Below, one piece after another: positions 43,891 to 52,066 of a DNA stretch of 64,000 nucleotides. The stretch covers positions 372,001-436,000 of the forward strand of contig NZ_CP077093.1 of assembly GCF_014268755.2 (NCBI RefSeq), given 5' to 3'. A program made the position numbers and the translations under genes. The first letter of the stretch is position 1. Each line of letters starts with the position of its first letter. Below the pieces are notes generated by a model. That model was not told the DNA's origin. It searched no databases and saw nothing but the letters and a program-made list of their open reading frames with translations. Source of the DNA: Pseudomonas vanderleydeniana (GTDB lineage: Bacteria; Pseudomonadota; Gammaproteobacteria; Pseudomonadales; Pseudomonadaceae).

Positions 43891-44235
43891 ATGAACAACA
43901 GGAACAACGTCGACCAGGCACGTCATGGTTATTTGATTGCGATCGCACTTTGCGCAGCTCTCGGGCTCGGCGGCTGCGCCTCGTCGATGTCCACCACCGG
44001 CGAGCCGGGGGTGAAGATGGGAGATAGTTATCCACAGGTGCTCGCCGTTGTGAGCCGCAACAATACCGTGACCAGGGAGGTCAAGGGCGAGGGTTTCAGG
44101 GCCGAAGGCTACTCGCCGATGTTCAAGGACTGTCGCATCAAGTATTTCCTCTTCCAGGGCGCCGATGGCTTGCAGCGCGTGAGCTTCGAGCCGGCGCCGA
44201 ACCTGTCGGTCAACCAGAACTGCCGCCAGCCCTGA
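43891..44235 (+). CDS. Small lipoprotein, unknown function
   Basis: The protein has 114 residues. The signal region (YLIAIALCAALGLGGC) ends in lipobox LGGC (Cys at about 30). The mature part (VKMGDSYPQVLAVVSRNNTVTREVKGEGFRAEGYSP, FKDCRIKYFLFQGADGLQRVSFEP) resembles small SmpA/OmlA-like lipoproteins in overall layout, but this is weak. ATG 43891 lies 6 nt after GGAGAG; in-frame ATGs a few codons earlier lack ribosome sites. It follows the previous lipoprotein by 25 bp and is probably cotranscribed with it. Confidence 0.75.
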   Translation: MNNRNNVDQARHGYLIAIALCAALGLGGCASSMSTTGEPGVKMGDSYPQVLAVVSRNNTVTREVKGEGFRAEGYSPMFKDCRIKYFLFQGADGLQRVSFEPAPNLSVNQNCRQP

Positions 44236-44336
44236 CAGGTTTGTCTTTCTCAAGCCTGCTCATCCGCTGGGGTGCGCTACGGCGTGTGAGCCGAACGCAA
44301 CCGGCCGTGAACAGGCACTCAGCGAGTCGCTTGCCC

Positions 44337-44882
44337 ATGAAAACTCTACGTATTGCCCCTGCCATGCTTCTGCTACTGCTGAGCGGCTGTGGCCAGTTGT
44401 CCAATGTTCGGTCGTTCTCGACCGCCTATACCTCGCCGCAGGTGGGTGAAACGGCCCGCCTACGCGTCGTCAGCGACGGTATGGTGCGGGCGGTGCCCGG
44501 ACGCAACTGCCTGGATTGGACGAGCCCGGGCGCCGGCGTGATGGTCTCGGCGCAGTCCGGTTTCACCGACCGTAACGGCGAACGTCTGGGCATGCCAGGT
44601 GTGGCACCCCGCTTGGTGGATGCCGTTTCGTCGGAGCTGGTCATTGCGGCGAACAAACCCATCGCCTTGCATTTCCTGGCCCAGCAGCACTACGCCCGGC
44701 AGTGCTTCAGCACCCTGACCTTCGTACCCCGTCCCGGCGCGGATTACCTGCTGCGGGCAACCACGGCCGGAGCGTGCCGGATCGAACTGGATGAACTGCG
44801 CGGCAGTGAGGGACAGTTGCAGGCCGTCGGGGCGCCGCAGACGGCGAAGGCTTCGATGTGCAATGCCATGGACAATTTCTAG
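44337..44882 (+). CDS. Lipoprotein, unknown function
   Basis: The protein has 181 residues. It has the signal [15 protein letters not shown] with a lipobox (Cys at about 18), then a compact beta-rich domain ([57 protein letters not shown]), a layout seen in many small envelope lipoproteins. I do not recognise a family. ATG 44337 is chosen because the signal peptide begins there. It precedes a strong bidirectional terminator. Confidence 0.75.
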   Translation: MKTLRIAPAMLLLLLSGCGQLSNVRSFSTAYTSPQVGETARLRVVSDGMVRAVPGRNCLDWTSPGAGVMVSAQSGFTDRNGERLGMPGVAPRLVDAVSSELVIAANKPIALHFLAQQHYARQCFSTLTFVPRPGADYLLRATTAGACRIELDELRGSEGQLQAVGAPQTAKASMCNAMDNF

Positions 44883-44906
44883 CGGCAGTTGCACGACCTT
44901 GAAAAC

Positions 44907-44941
44907 AAAAATGCCCCGGATCGACGATCCGGGGCATTTTT
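44907..44941. terminator. Bidirectional intrinsic terminator
   Basis: A 16-bp perfect stem (AAAAATGCCCCGGATC with its complement) has a 3-nt loop and A/T runs on both sides. It serves the lipoprotein gene on the plus strand and tRNA-Arg on the minus strand. Confidence 0.93.
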
Positions 44942-44947
44942 CGAAGA

Positions 44948-45024
44948 TGGCGCACTCGGCGGGATTCGAACCCACGACCCCTGCCTTCGGAGGGCAGTAC
45001 TCTATCCAGCTGAGCTACGAGTGC
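44948..45024 (-). tRNA. tRNA-Arg (anticodon CCG)
   Basis: The minus strand folds into a full cloverleaf. The acceptor stem is GCACTCG/CGAGTGC, the D arm GCTCAGCTGGATAGAGT and the anticodon stem CTGCC/GGCAG with loop CTCCGAA (anticodon CCG, reading CGG). The T arm is GTGGGTTCGAATCCCGC, and GCCA at the 3' end is encoded. It lies directly upstream of the bidirectional terminator in its own direction of transcription. Confidence 0.97.
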
Positions 45025-45241
45025 TTGTGCGGGCGACATCATACCTATCTAGACCCTGGGCGTCCACGCCGGTTTTAAGCCGCTGACTTTACCCTGTCCC
45101 GGTGGCTCGTTTTCCTGCACGCCGCTGGCGCGGATTCCCTGGCAAAGGGCTTTCTGGCGCTTTGACGCAACTGATCTATCGTTCTCCTGCTACGGGTTCG
45201 CCGAGCGTTTTCCTCGTTGTCGTCGTCTCAAGGAGAGATGC

Positions 45242-45469
45242 ATGTCCACCGTCAATCCGCAAATCACCGACGCCGTTACCCAGTCGAACGTCCAGGTCGT
45301 CGGCAGCGCGCCGGCCACGGCGATCGCTTCGCTGTGCCAGGTCAGCAGTCACGCGGTCAGCCTGGCCCTGCAGAATGCGGTCAGCCAGCAGCAGGCGCTG
45401 AACATCATCGGCAATGCGACGGTGGCCTCCGCCGTGCAGCAGATTCTCGCGGTGGGGGGACGGACATGA
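45242..45469 (+). CDS. RebB-family R-body protein
   Basis: The protein has 75 residues. It matches RebB of refractile bodies: MSTVNPQITDAVTQSNVQVVGSAPATAIA at the start and ALQNAVSQQQALNII in the middle. R-bodies are coiled protein ribbons that unroll with pH and were first found in Caedibacter endosymbionts that kill Paramecium. ATG 45242 follows AAGGAGAG. Its stop overlaps the start of the next gene (ATGA). Confidence 0.92.
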   Translation: MSTVNPQITDAVTQSNVQVVGSAPATAIASLCQVSSHAVSLALQNAVSQQQALNIIGNATVASAVQQILAVGGRT

Positions 45470-45999
45470 GCGACGACCAGGCTACCGCCCCGGAGCAACC
45501 GGCGGGCGACCCGGCCGCCACGGCCGCGGCGTTGTTGGGAGAACTCAACGAACAGTTGCTCAAGCAGGCCGCTGCCGGCATCGGCAACGAGGCCCTGAAC
45601 CGGCAGATCGTCGAGGCGGTGAACCTGATCAATGCCCAACTGGCGGCTCAGGTACCGGCGCTGTCGGCATTGGGCCCGGAGCTGCTGACTCGCCAGGCCA
45701 GCGGCCTGGTCGCGCAGTCGGCGGCCAGCTATTTCGATGGGGTCACCAAGCTGGCCCTGGCCTCCCAGGGGGTGTTGCTCCGGCAGATGACCGAGAGCAT
45801 CCTCAAGGATGACCTCACGGCCGCCAATGAAAGTGCCCTGGGTGCACTCAACACCCATCTGCTGGTCAGTGGCGCCGCCGCGGTGGCCGCAGCCACCGGG
45901 GTGCTGGATGCCGAGAGCGTGACCGGGGCGATCGAACGCATCGACCAGAGTATCGCCCGCTTCAGCGCGCATCTTTCCGAGCGAACGTCGTCCGAGTGA
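45466..45999 (+). CDS. R-body locus accessory protein
   Basis: The protein has 177 residues, acidic and almost entirely alpha-helical, with Ala/Leu/Gln heptads (LGELNEQLLKQAAAGIGNEALNRQIVEAVNLINAQLAAQ). It has no signal peptide. A stretch SAASYFDGVTKLALASQGVLLRQM faintly echoes the RebB core. It lies between two RebB genes, overlapping the first by 4 bp, so it is likely a structural or assembly partner of the R-body. I cannot assign it to RebA, RebC or RebD. Confidence 0.7.
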   Translation: MSDDQATAPEQPAGDPAATAAALLGELNEQLLKQAAAGIGNEALNRQIVEAVNLINAQLAAQVPALSALGPELLTRQASGLVAQSAASYFDGVTKLALASQGVLLRQMTESILKDDLTAANESALGALNTHLLVSGAAAVAAATGVLDAESVTGAIERIDQSIARFSAHLSERTSSE

Positions 46000-46045
46000 T
46001 CGATATTCGCAACCTGTCCCATCGTCCCGCGCAAGGAGTCAGCAC

Positions 46046-46363
46046 ATGACCGAAGTGAACCCCCAGATCACCGATGCGGTGACCCAATCCAGCGTCAAGG
46101 TAGTGGGCGAAGCCCCGGCCATGGCCCTGGGCAATGTCTATCAGTCGATGGCGCATTCCACCGGCATCCTGTTCGAGAATGCGGTCAGTGCCCAGCAACA
46201 GCAGAACTCCCTGGCCCAGGCCGCCACCACCCAGGGCGTAATGCAGATCTACAGCATGGATACCACCGCTGCCGCAGGCGCTACCGAGAAGGTCGCGCAG
46301 GCCGGGGTCGCCGACAACCTCACCAGCCTGCTGACCGTGCTGAAATCCTTCCAGTCCAAGTGA
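46046..46363 (+). CDS. RebB-family R-body protein (second copy)
   Basis: The protein has 105 residues and is clearly homologous to the first copy: VNPQITDAVTQSSVKVVGEAPAMALG and FENAVSAQQQQNSLAQAATTQGVMQIY. A 30-residue C-terminal extension (GVADNLTSLLTVLKSFQSK) is added. R-body ribbons in other bacteria need more than one RebB-like subunit, so two copies are expected. ATG 46046 follows CAAGGAG. It is the last gene of the cluster. Confidence 0.9.
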   Translation: MTEVNPQITDAVTQSSVKVVGEAPAMALGNVYQSMAHSTGILFENAVSAQQQQNSLAQAATTQGVMQIYSMDTTAAAGATEKVAQAGVADNLTSLLTVLKSFQSK

Positions 46364-46371
46364 TTGCCGAG

Positions 46372-46406
46372 CTGGCCCCGTGCTACCAGGCGCAGCGCGG
46401 GGCCAG
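46372..46406 (+). terminator. Hairpin after the R-body locus
   Basis: CTGGCCCCG (46372-46380) pairs with CGGGGCCAG (46398-46406). There is no T-run directly after it. Confidence 0.45.
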
Positions 46407-46501
46407 GGTGACGCTGATCAGAAAAAGCCCTCGCCAGTGGTCTATTCTCGTTCTTTTTTTCGAACAGACTATTGTCCTTTGACCCCATTGCTCCTAGGAT
46501 T

Positions 46502-46519
46502 CGTTTGAGATTTCAAACG
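46502..46519. promoter_or_regulatory. Inverted repeat upstream of gabD (site 1)
   Basis: CGTTTGA-GATT-TCAAACG is a perfect 7-bp inverted repeat about 155 bp before the gabD start. The half-site TTTCAAACG recurs before gabT. It is a candidate operator for an unidentified regulator. Confidence 0.5.
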
Positions 46520-46539
46520 CTCCTGTCTGGGTGCTGAAC

Positions 46540-46560
46540 CGCACATCGATCGCATGTGCG
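46540..46560. promoter_or_regulatory. Inverted repeat upstream of gabD (site 2)
   Basis: CGCACAT-CGATCGC-ATGTGCG is a perfect 7-bp inverted repeat about 114 bp before gabD. It is a second candidate operator. A TACAAT that could serve as -10 lies at 46622-46627, but no good -35 accompanies it. Confidence 0.45.
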
Positions 46561-46673
46561 CTATTTATGTGCTTCGGCCCGGTGAATGAATTTCCTGACG
46601 GCAGCCCCCAAGGCGCCTTTCTACAATCAATAATTCGCTCCGCGCGTGCGCGGTGCTGTTAAGGAAAGCCTAC

Positions 46674-48116
46674 ATGCAGCTCAAAGATACCCAGTTGTTC
46701 CGCCAGCAAGCCTTCATCAACGGGGCCTGGGCCGACGCGGACAATGGTCAGACGATCAAGGTCAACAACCCGGCCACGGGCGACATCCTGGGTACCGTGC
46801 CGAAAATGGGCGCCGCCGAAACCCGCCGTGCCATCGAAGCGGCCGACAAGGCCCTGCCGGCTTGGCGTGCACTGACCGCCAAGGAGCGTTCGAACAAACT
46901 GCGTCGCTGGTTCGAACTGATGATCGAGAACCAGGACGACCTGGCTCGCCTGATGACCCTCGAACAGGGCAAGCCACTGGCCGAAGCCAAGGGCGAAATC
47001 GCCTACGCCGCGTCGTTCCTCGAGTGGTTCGCCGAAGAAGCCAAGCGGGTCTATGGCGACGTGATTCCTGGCCACCAGCCAGACAAGCGCCTGATCGTGA
47101 TCAAGCAGCCGATCGGCGTGACCGCCGCCATCACCCCGTGGAACTTCCCGGCCGCGATGATCACCCGTAAGGCCGGCCCGGCCCTGGCCGCCGGTTGCAC
47201 CATGGTGCTCAAGCCCGCTTCGCAGACCCCGTACTCGGCCCTGGCCCTGGCCGAACTGGCCCAGCGCGCCGGCATCCCGCAAGGCGTGTTCAACGTGGTC
47301 ACCGGCAGCGCCGGCGAAGTCGGCGGCGAGCTGACCGGCAACCCGATCGTGCGCAAGCTGTCCTTCACCGGCTCGACCGAAATCGGTCGCCAGCTGATGG
47401 CTGAATGTGCGCAGGACATCAAGAAGGTATCCCTGGAACTGGGCGGCAACGCGCCGTTCATCGTGTTCGACGACGCCGACCTGGACAAGGCGGTCGAGGG
47501 CGCGATCATCTCCAAGTACCGCAACAACGGCCAGACCTGCGTCTGCGCCAACCGCCTGTACGTGCAGGAAGGTGTCTACGATGCCTTCGCCGAGAAGCTG
47601 AAGGCGGCGGTCGCCAAGCTCAAGATCGGCAACGGCCTGGAAGAAGGCACCACCACCGGTCCGCTGATCGACGAGAAAGCCGTGGCCAAGGTCAAGGAAC
47701 ACATCGCCGACGCGCTGGGCAAGGGCGCCACCGTGCTGACCGGCGGCAATGCGATGGAAGGCAACTTCTTCGAGCCGACCGTACTGATCAACGTGCCGAA
47801 CAACGCTGCCGTGGCCAAGGAAGAAACCTTTGGCCCGCTGGCACCGCTGTTCCGCTTCAAGGACGAAGCCGACGTCATCGCGATGTCCAACGACACCGAG
47901 TTCGGCCTGGCTTCCTACTTCTACGCTCGTGACCTGGGCCGTGTGTTCCGCGTGGCCGAGGCCCTGGAATACGGCATGGTCGGCGTCAATACCGGTCTGA
48001 TCTCCAACGAAGTCGCGCCGTTTGGCGGTATCAAGGCCTCGGGCCTGGGCCGCGAAGGTTCCAAGTACGGCATCGAAGACTACCTGGAAATCAAATACCT
48101 CTGCCTGGGCGTCTAA
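46674..48116 (+). CDS. gabD: Succinate-semialdehyde dehydrogenase (NADP+)
   Basis: The protein has 480 residues, the usual GabD length. It oxidises succinic semialdehyde to succinate in the GABA shunt. Aldehyde dehydrogenase motifs are present: PWNFPAAMITRKAGPALAAGC (cofactor site), FTGSTEIGR, ELGGNAPFIVF with the catalytic Glu, and NNGQTCVCANR with the catalytic Cys. ATG 46674 follows AAGGAAAG by 6 nt. gabT follows after 175 bp and completes the two-step pathway from 4-aminobutyrate. Confidence 0.97.
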   Translation: MQLKDTQLFRQQAFINGAWADADNGQTIKVNNPATGDILGTVPKMGAAETRRAIEAADKALPAWRALTAKERSNKLRRWFELMIENQDDLARLMTLEQGKPLAEAKGEIAYAASFLEWFAEEAKRVYGDVIPGHQPDKRLIVIKQPIGVTAAITPWNFPAAMITRKAGPALAAGCTMVLKPASQTPYSALALAELAQRAGIPQGVFNVVTGSAGEVGGELTGNPIVRKLSFTGSTEIGRQLMAECAQDIKKVSLELGGNAPFIVFDDADLDKAVEGAIISKYRNNGQTCVCANRLYVQEGVYDAFAEKLKAAVAKLKIGNGLEEGTTTGPLIDEKAVAKVKEHIADALGKGATVLTGGNAMEGNFFEPTVLINVPNNAAVAKEETFGPLAPLFRFKDEADVIAMSNDTEFGLASYFYARDLGRVFRVAEALEYGMVGVNTGLISNEVAPFGGIKASGLGREGSKYGIEDYLEIKYLCLGV

Positions 48117-48165
48117 CCCGGTCGGATGCTTCGGCGGCAGGGGCACGAGAGCGCTGTTCCTGTCG

Positions 48166-48176
48166 CGTTTCAAACG
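48166..48176. promoter_or_regulatory. Palindrome between gabD and gabT
   Basis: CGTTTCAAACG is a perfect palindrome around a central C. It shares TTTCAAACG with the inverted repeat upstream of gabD and may be bound by the same regulator. Confidence 0.35.
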
Positions 48177-48291
48177 TCACTTCAATGTGGCCGGTACCCT
48201 GTGCCAGTCGATCATCGTATGCTGGCGCAGTGCTCTCCCTGCCGCGTCATCCTTGAACCACGCCGCCCGATGAGCGGTGAATGAGGACAAT

Positions 48292-49572
48292 ATGAGCAAG
48301 ACCAACGAATCCCTGATGCAACGCCGCCAGGCTGCCGTTCCACGCGGTGTCGGCCAGATCCACCCGATTTTCGCCGACTCGGCGAAGAACGCCACGGTGA
48401 CTGACGTCGAAGGCCGCGAGTTCATCGACTTCGCTGGCGGTATCGCCGTACTGAACACCGGTCACGTGCACCCGAAAGTCATCGCCGCGGTGACCGAGCA
48501 GCTGAACAAGCTGACCCACACCTGCTTCCAGGTCCTGGCCTACGAGCCGTACGTGGAACTGTGCGAGAAAGTGAACGCCCGCGTTCCAGGCGACTTCGCC
48601 AAGAAAACCCTGCTGGTCACCACCGGTTCCGAAGCCGTCGAGAACGCCGTGAAGATCGCCCGTGCCGCCACTGGCCGTGCCGGCGTGATCGCCTTCACCG
48701 GCGGCTACCACGGCCGTACCATGATGACCCTGGGCCTGACCGGCAAGGTCGTGCCTTACTCGGCCGGGATGGGCCTGATGCCAGGCGGCATCTTCCGCGC
48801 GCTGTACCCGAACGAACTGCACGGCGTGAGCGTCGACGACTCCATCGCCAGCATCGAGCGCATCTTCAAGAACGACGCCGAGCCACGTGACATCGCCGCG
48901 ATCATCATCGAGCCGGTGCAGGGCGAAGGCGGTTTCTACGTCGCGCCAAAAGAGTTCATGAAGCGCCTGCGTGCCCTGTGCGACCAGCACGGCATCCTGC
49001 TGATCGCCGACGAAGTACAGACCGGTGCCGGCCGTACCGGTACCTTCTTCGCCATGGAGCAGATGGGCGTCGCGCCTGACCTGACCACCTTCGCCAAGTC
49101 CATCGCCGGCGGCTTCCCGCTGGCCGGTGTGTGCGGCAAGGCCGAGTACATGGACGCCATCGCGCCAGGCGGCCTGGGCGGTACCTACGCCGGTAGCCCG
49201 ATCGCTTGCGCCGCGGCCCTGGCCGTGATGGAAGTGTTCGAGGAAGAAAAGCTGCTGGACCGCAGCAAGGCAGTCGGCGAGCGTCTGGTGACCGGCCTGA
49301 AGAAGATCCAGGCCAAGTACCCGGTGATCGGTGACGTGCGTGCCCTGGGCGCGATGATCGCGGTCGAGCTGTTCGACGACGGCGACACCCACAAGCCGAA
49401 CGCCGCCGCCGTGGCGCAGATCGTCACCAAGGCCCGTGAAAAAGGCCTGATCCTGCTGTCCTGCGGCACCTACGGCAACGTCCTGCGCGTGCTGGTTCCG
49501 CTGACTTCGCCGGACGAGCAGCTGGACAAGGGCCTGGCGATCATCGAAGAGTGCTTCGCCGAACTGGCTTGA
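48292..49572 (+). CDS. gabT: 4-aminobutyrate aminotransferase
   Basis: The protein has 426 residues. It is a PLP-dependent class III aminotransferase that moves the amino group of GABA to 2-oxoglutarate, giving succinic semialdehyde for GabD. LLIADEVQTGAGRTGTFFAMEQ (Asp of the PLP ring) and TTFAKSIAGGFPLAGV (Schiff-base Lys) are intact, as is TGSEAVENAVKIARAATGR. ATG 48292 follows GAGGACA by 6 nt; an ATG five codons earlier is in frame but less likely. A strong terminator follows. Confidence 0.97.
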   Translation: MSKTNESLMQRRQAAVPRGVGQIHPIFADSAKNATVTDVEGREFIDFAGGIAVLNTGHVHPKVIAAVTEQLNKLTHTCFQVLAYEPYVELCEKVNARVPGDFAKKTLLVTTGSEAVENAVKIARAATGRAGVIAFTGGYHGRTMMTLGLTGKVVPYSAGMGLMPGGIFRALYPNELHGVSVDDSIASIERIFKNDAEPRDIAAIIIEPVQGEGGFYVAPKEFMKRLRALCDQHGILLIADEVQTGAGRTGTFFAMEQMGVAPDLTTFAKSIAGGFPLAGVCGKAEYMDAIAPGGLGGTYAGSPIACAAALAVMEVFEEEKLLDRSKAVGERLVTGLKKIQAKYPVIGDVRALGAMIAVELFDDGDTHKPNAAAVAQIVTKAREKGLILLSCGTYGNVLRVLVPLTSPDEQLDKGLAIIEECFAELA

Positions 49573-49598
49573 GTCTCGCGATGAGCTAGACAAAAAGA

Positions 49599-49620
49599 CC
49601 CGCCCCTGGCGGGTTTTTTT
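49599..49620 (+). terminator. Intrinsic terminator of gabT
   Basis: CCCGCC and GGCGGG have a 3-nt loop and are followed by seven T residues. Confidence 0.95.
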
Positions 49621-49707
49621 GTTTCAGGGCCGGGCAATGAGGGTTCCCGGTTGTATCTGGAGGGCTGTTTTGACTAAGGTGTCAGGACTGCTCTGGGAGA
49701 GTGCAAG

Positions 49708-50919
49708 ATGATGGCCGTGGATTTGCCTGCCGTACCCCGCGTGTTGATTGCCGAGGCGGATCCCTGGGCGCGGGATCTGTTGAAACAGGTGCTGTTGACG
49801 GTGCGCTGCGACGCGCAACTGGCCCTGTGTGCCCATGGTCAGGAAGCCTTGCGCCAGCTCAACGAGCAGCCTTTCGACCTGGTGATCGCCGACCGTGAAT
49901 TGCCAGGTGTCGACGGCCTGAGCCTGCTGTACAGCATGCGCCAGAAAAAGCGCTACCCGCTGCTGCCGTTCATCCTGCTCAGCTCGCGCAGCGACGTGGC
50001 CAGTGTGCGCGAGGCGCTGCCGCTGCAACCGACTGCCTACCTGACCAAACCCCTGAATATCGAAGGCCTGACCCAGCGCCTGCAGGACCTGCTGCTCGAT
50101 GCCGGGCAGAGTGTGTCCTGCGAGATTCCGGCGCTGGCGCCGGGCATGGACCTGCGGACCTACCTCGAGCGGCGCCGCGAGGAGTCCGAAGGCGCGCCGT
50201 TGATGGCCGACGTGCAGGTCGCGGTCAAACGCAGCCTCAACCCCAACGGTCTCGACCTGAAACTGCTGGAACAGGAAATCGGTACCGACCCGCAGATCAC
50301 CGCCGTGCTGATCGCTGCCGCCAACAGTGCGGCGCAGCACCACGGCAGCTCGGTGCAGACCCTGGCCCAGGCCCTGCACCGGCTGGGCTCGGCGCAGAGC
50401 ATGAACCTGATCCTCGGCCTGGCACTCAAGCGCTGTGCCAAGCTCAGCGATGCGGTACTGGCCGACTACGCCGAGCGGTACTGGGATCTGTCGCTGCACA
50501 CTGCCGAGTTCGGCCGCACCTTGGCGCGGATGTTCGACCTGGACCAGGAGCTCTGCTACTGCGCCGGCCTGCTGCACCGCCTGGGTGACCTGGCGGTGCT
50601 GCGTTGCATGCAGGAGTGGCGCCAGGCCGGTGGCGAGCTGGACGAGGAACTGATCGGCGAGGCGCTCTTCGAACAGGGCGCCGGCTACGGCTCCGCCCTG
50701 CGTACCCGCTGGCGCCTGCCGCTGGAGCTGCGCGAGCTGATTGCGGCGATCTACCAGCTCGGTGGCGGGGTGTATTCCCGCGAGGCGCTGGCGATGAACC
50801 TGGCGGCGCAACTGGCGCGGCTGACGCCCAATGAGGGCGTCGAGGACGTGGTCAAGACGCGTGCTGCCCGGCTGCTCAAGGTCGGCCTGCCGGAGCTGGC
50901 GCGCCTGCGCAAGAACTGA
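49708..50919 (+). CDS. Response regulator with HDOD output domain
   Basis: The protein has 403 residues. The receiver domain (about 10-130) has the acidic pair in IAEADPW, phospho-acceptor Asp in VIADRELPG (about residue 60) and Lys in LTKPL (about 112). The HDOD domain (about 165-370) shows LDLKLLEQEIGTDPQITAVLIAAANSA and CYCAGLLHRLGDLAVL. HDOD proteins act in signalling and are often linked with cyclic di-GMP; no enzymatic residues are expected. No histidine kinase gene is adjacent. Two ATGs (49708 and 49711) are possible starts. The gene converges with the PAS-GGDEF gene 10 bp away. Confidence 0.92.
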   Translation: MMAVDLPAVPRVLIAEADPWARDLLKQVLLTVRCDAQLALCAHGQEALRQLNEQPFDLVIADRELPGVDGLSLLYSMRQKKRYPLLPFILLSSRSDVASVREALPLQPTAYLTKPLNIEGLTQRLQDLLLDAGQSVSCEIPALAPGMDLRTYLERRREESEGAPLMADVQVAVKRSLNPNGLDLKLLEQEIGTDPQITAVLIAAANSAAQHHGSSVQTLAQALHRLGSAQSMNLILGLALKRCAKLSDAVLADYAERYWDLSLHTAEFGRTLARMFDLDQELCYCAGLLHRLGDLAVLRCMQEWRQAGGELDEELIGEALFEQGAGYGSALRTRWRLPLELRELIAAIYQLGGGVYSREALAMNLAAQLARLTPNEGVEDVVKTRAARLLKVGLPELARLRKN

Positions 50920-50928
50920 CGGCGGCCA

Positions 50929-51918
50929 CTAGGCCAGCACGATCTGGTTCTTGCCCTGGCGCTTGGCCTTGTACATCGCCCCGTCTGCCCGGGCGAACAG
51001 GTTGTCGAGCAGTTCATCCTGCCCCGTGAGGTTGGTCAGCCCCTGGCTGACGGTGGCGCCGAAGTTCTCGCCGTCGTGCCTGAATCCCAGGCGCTGGATC
51101 TCCCGTTGCAGGCGCTCGGCGATGGTCAGGGCCATGTCCGGGGCACAGCCCGGCAGCAGGGCGGCAAACTCTTCGCCACCGATACGGCCGAACAGGTCGC
51201 CGCTGCGCAGCGCCGAGCGGCCGGTTTCGGCGATCCGCTGCAGCACCTGGTCGCCCGCCGGGTGGCCGTAGGTGTCGTTGATCAGCTTGAAGTCATCGAT
51301 ATCCAGCAGCAGGAACGCCAGCGGCGAGTCCTGTAGCCGGGCCTGCTCGAACTCGCGGTGGGCGCATTCGAAGAAGTGCCGGCGGTTGCTGCTGCCGGTC
51401 AGCACGTCGGTGGTCGCCAGGCGTTGCAGCTCGTCCTCCAGCACCTTCTTCTCGGTGATGTCCTCGGCGATCCCGACCACGATCACCCGCTGGCCCGGTT
51501 CGGCCTGGCGGCTGATGAAGCACTTGTCGCTGAGCCAGCGGATCTCGCCATCGGCGCTGATGATGCGGTACTCGCGATCTTCCACCGCGCCTTTTTCCAG
51601 CACCTCGGCCAGGCTGCGTTCGGCGTACTCCAGGTCGTCCGGGTAGATGCTGTTGCGCCATTCGTCGTAGTCGGCCAGCAGCAGCCCGGCCGAACGGCCG
51701 AAGATGCGCTCGTAGGCGGGGCTGACATAGAGCATCTGCCGCGCCTCCCAGTCGAAGGCCCAGAGCACCGCGTTGACGCTGACCAGCAGGGAACTGAACA
51801 GTTGCTCGCGCTCGCTCAGGCGCGCGACCTCGCCCTGCGCATGCACCAGTGCGAGCAGGGTTTCAGCGGCTTCCGGCCACTGCTTGAGCAAGGACGGTTT
51901 GGGTTTTTTTATCACCAT
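50929..51918 (-). CDS. PAS-GGDEF diguanylate cyclase
   Basis: The protein has 329 residues. A PAS domain (about 40-150: YVSPAYERIFGRSAG, then ISADGEIRWLSDKCFI, then GIAEDITEKK) is followed by a GGDEF domain with TTDVLTGSSNRRHF and the active-site loop IGGEEF (about 245-250). The GGEEF form is catalytically competent, so it should make cyclic di-GMP from GTP. It is cytoplasmic, with no membrane helices. ATG 51918 is preferred; the frame is open 14 codons further to a GTG. It resembles the PAS-GGDEF protein encoded near desA in P. aeruginosa (PA0290). Confidence 0.92.
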   Translation of the reverse strand: MVIKKPKPSLLKQWPEAAETLLALVHAQGEVARLSEREQLFSSLLVSVNAVLWAFDWEARQMLYVSPAYERIFGRSAGLLLADYDEWRNSIYPDDLEYAERSLAEVLEKGAVEDREYRIISADGEIRWLSDKCFISRQAEPGQRVIVVGIAEDITEKKVLEDELQRLATTDVLTGSSNRRHFFECAHREFEQARLQDSPLAFLLLDIDDFKLINDTYGHPAGDQVLQRIAETGRSALRSGDLFGRIGGEEFAALLPGCAPDMALTIAERLQREIQRLGFRHDGENFGATVSQGLTNLTGQDELLDNLFARADGAMYKAKRQGKNQIVLA

Positions 51919-52066
51919 CGGCACACATCTCACAGGGTAGGTCGCGCCCCGATCGGGCACGACGACACTGACAACCCGCCAGATTGGCGAAGTGCATTTG
52001 AGATAGAGGAATGGGCGCTAAGTTCCAATCGGCACGCCCCGGGACGAGGCATGCCGATCAGCGGTG

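Noticed and set aside
37430..45024. Genomic island integrated at tRNA-Arg
   Set aside because: The tRNA 3' end does face this region, but I found no direct repeat of the tRNA end near 37.4 kb and no integrase gene.
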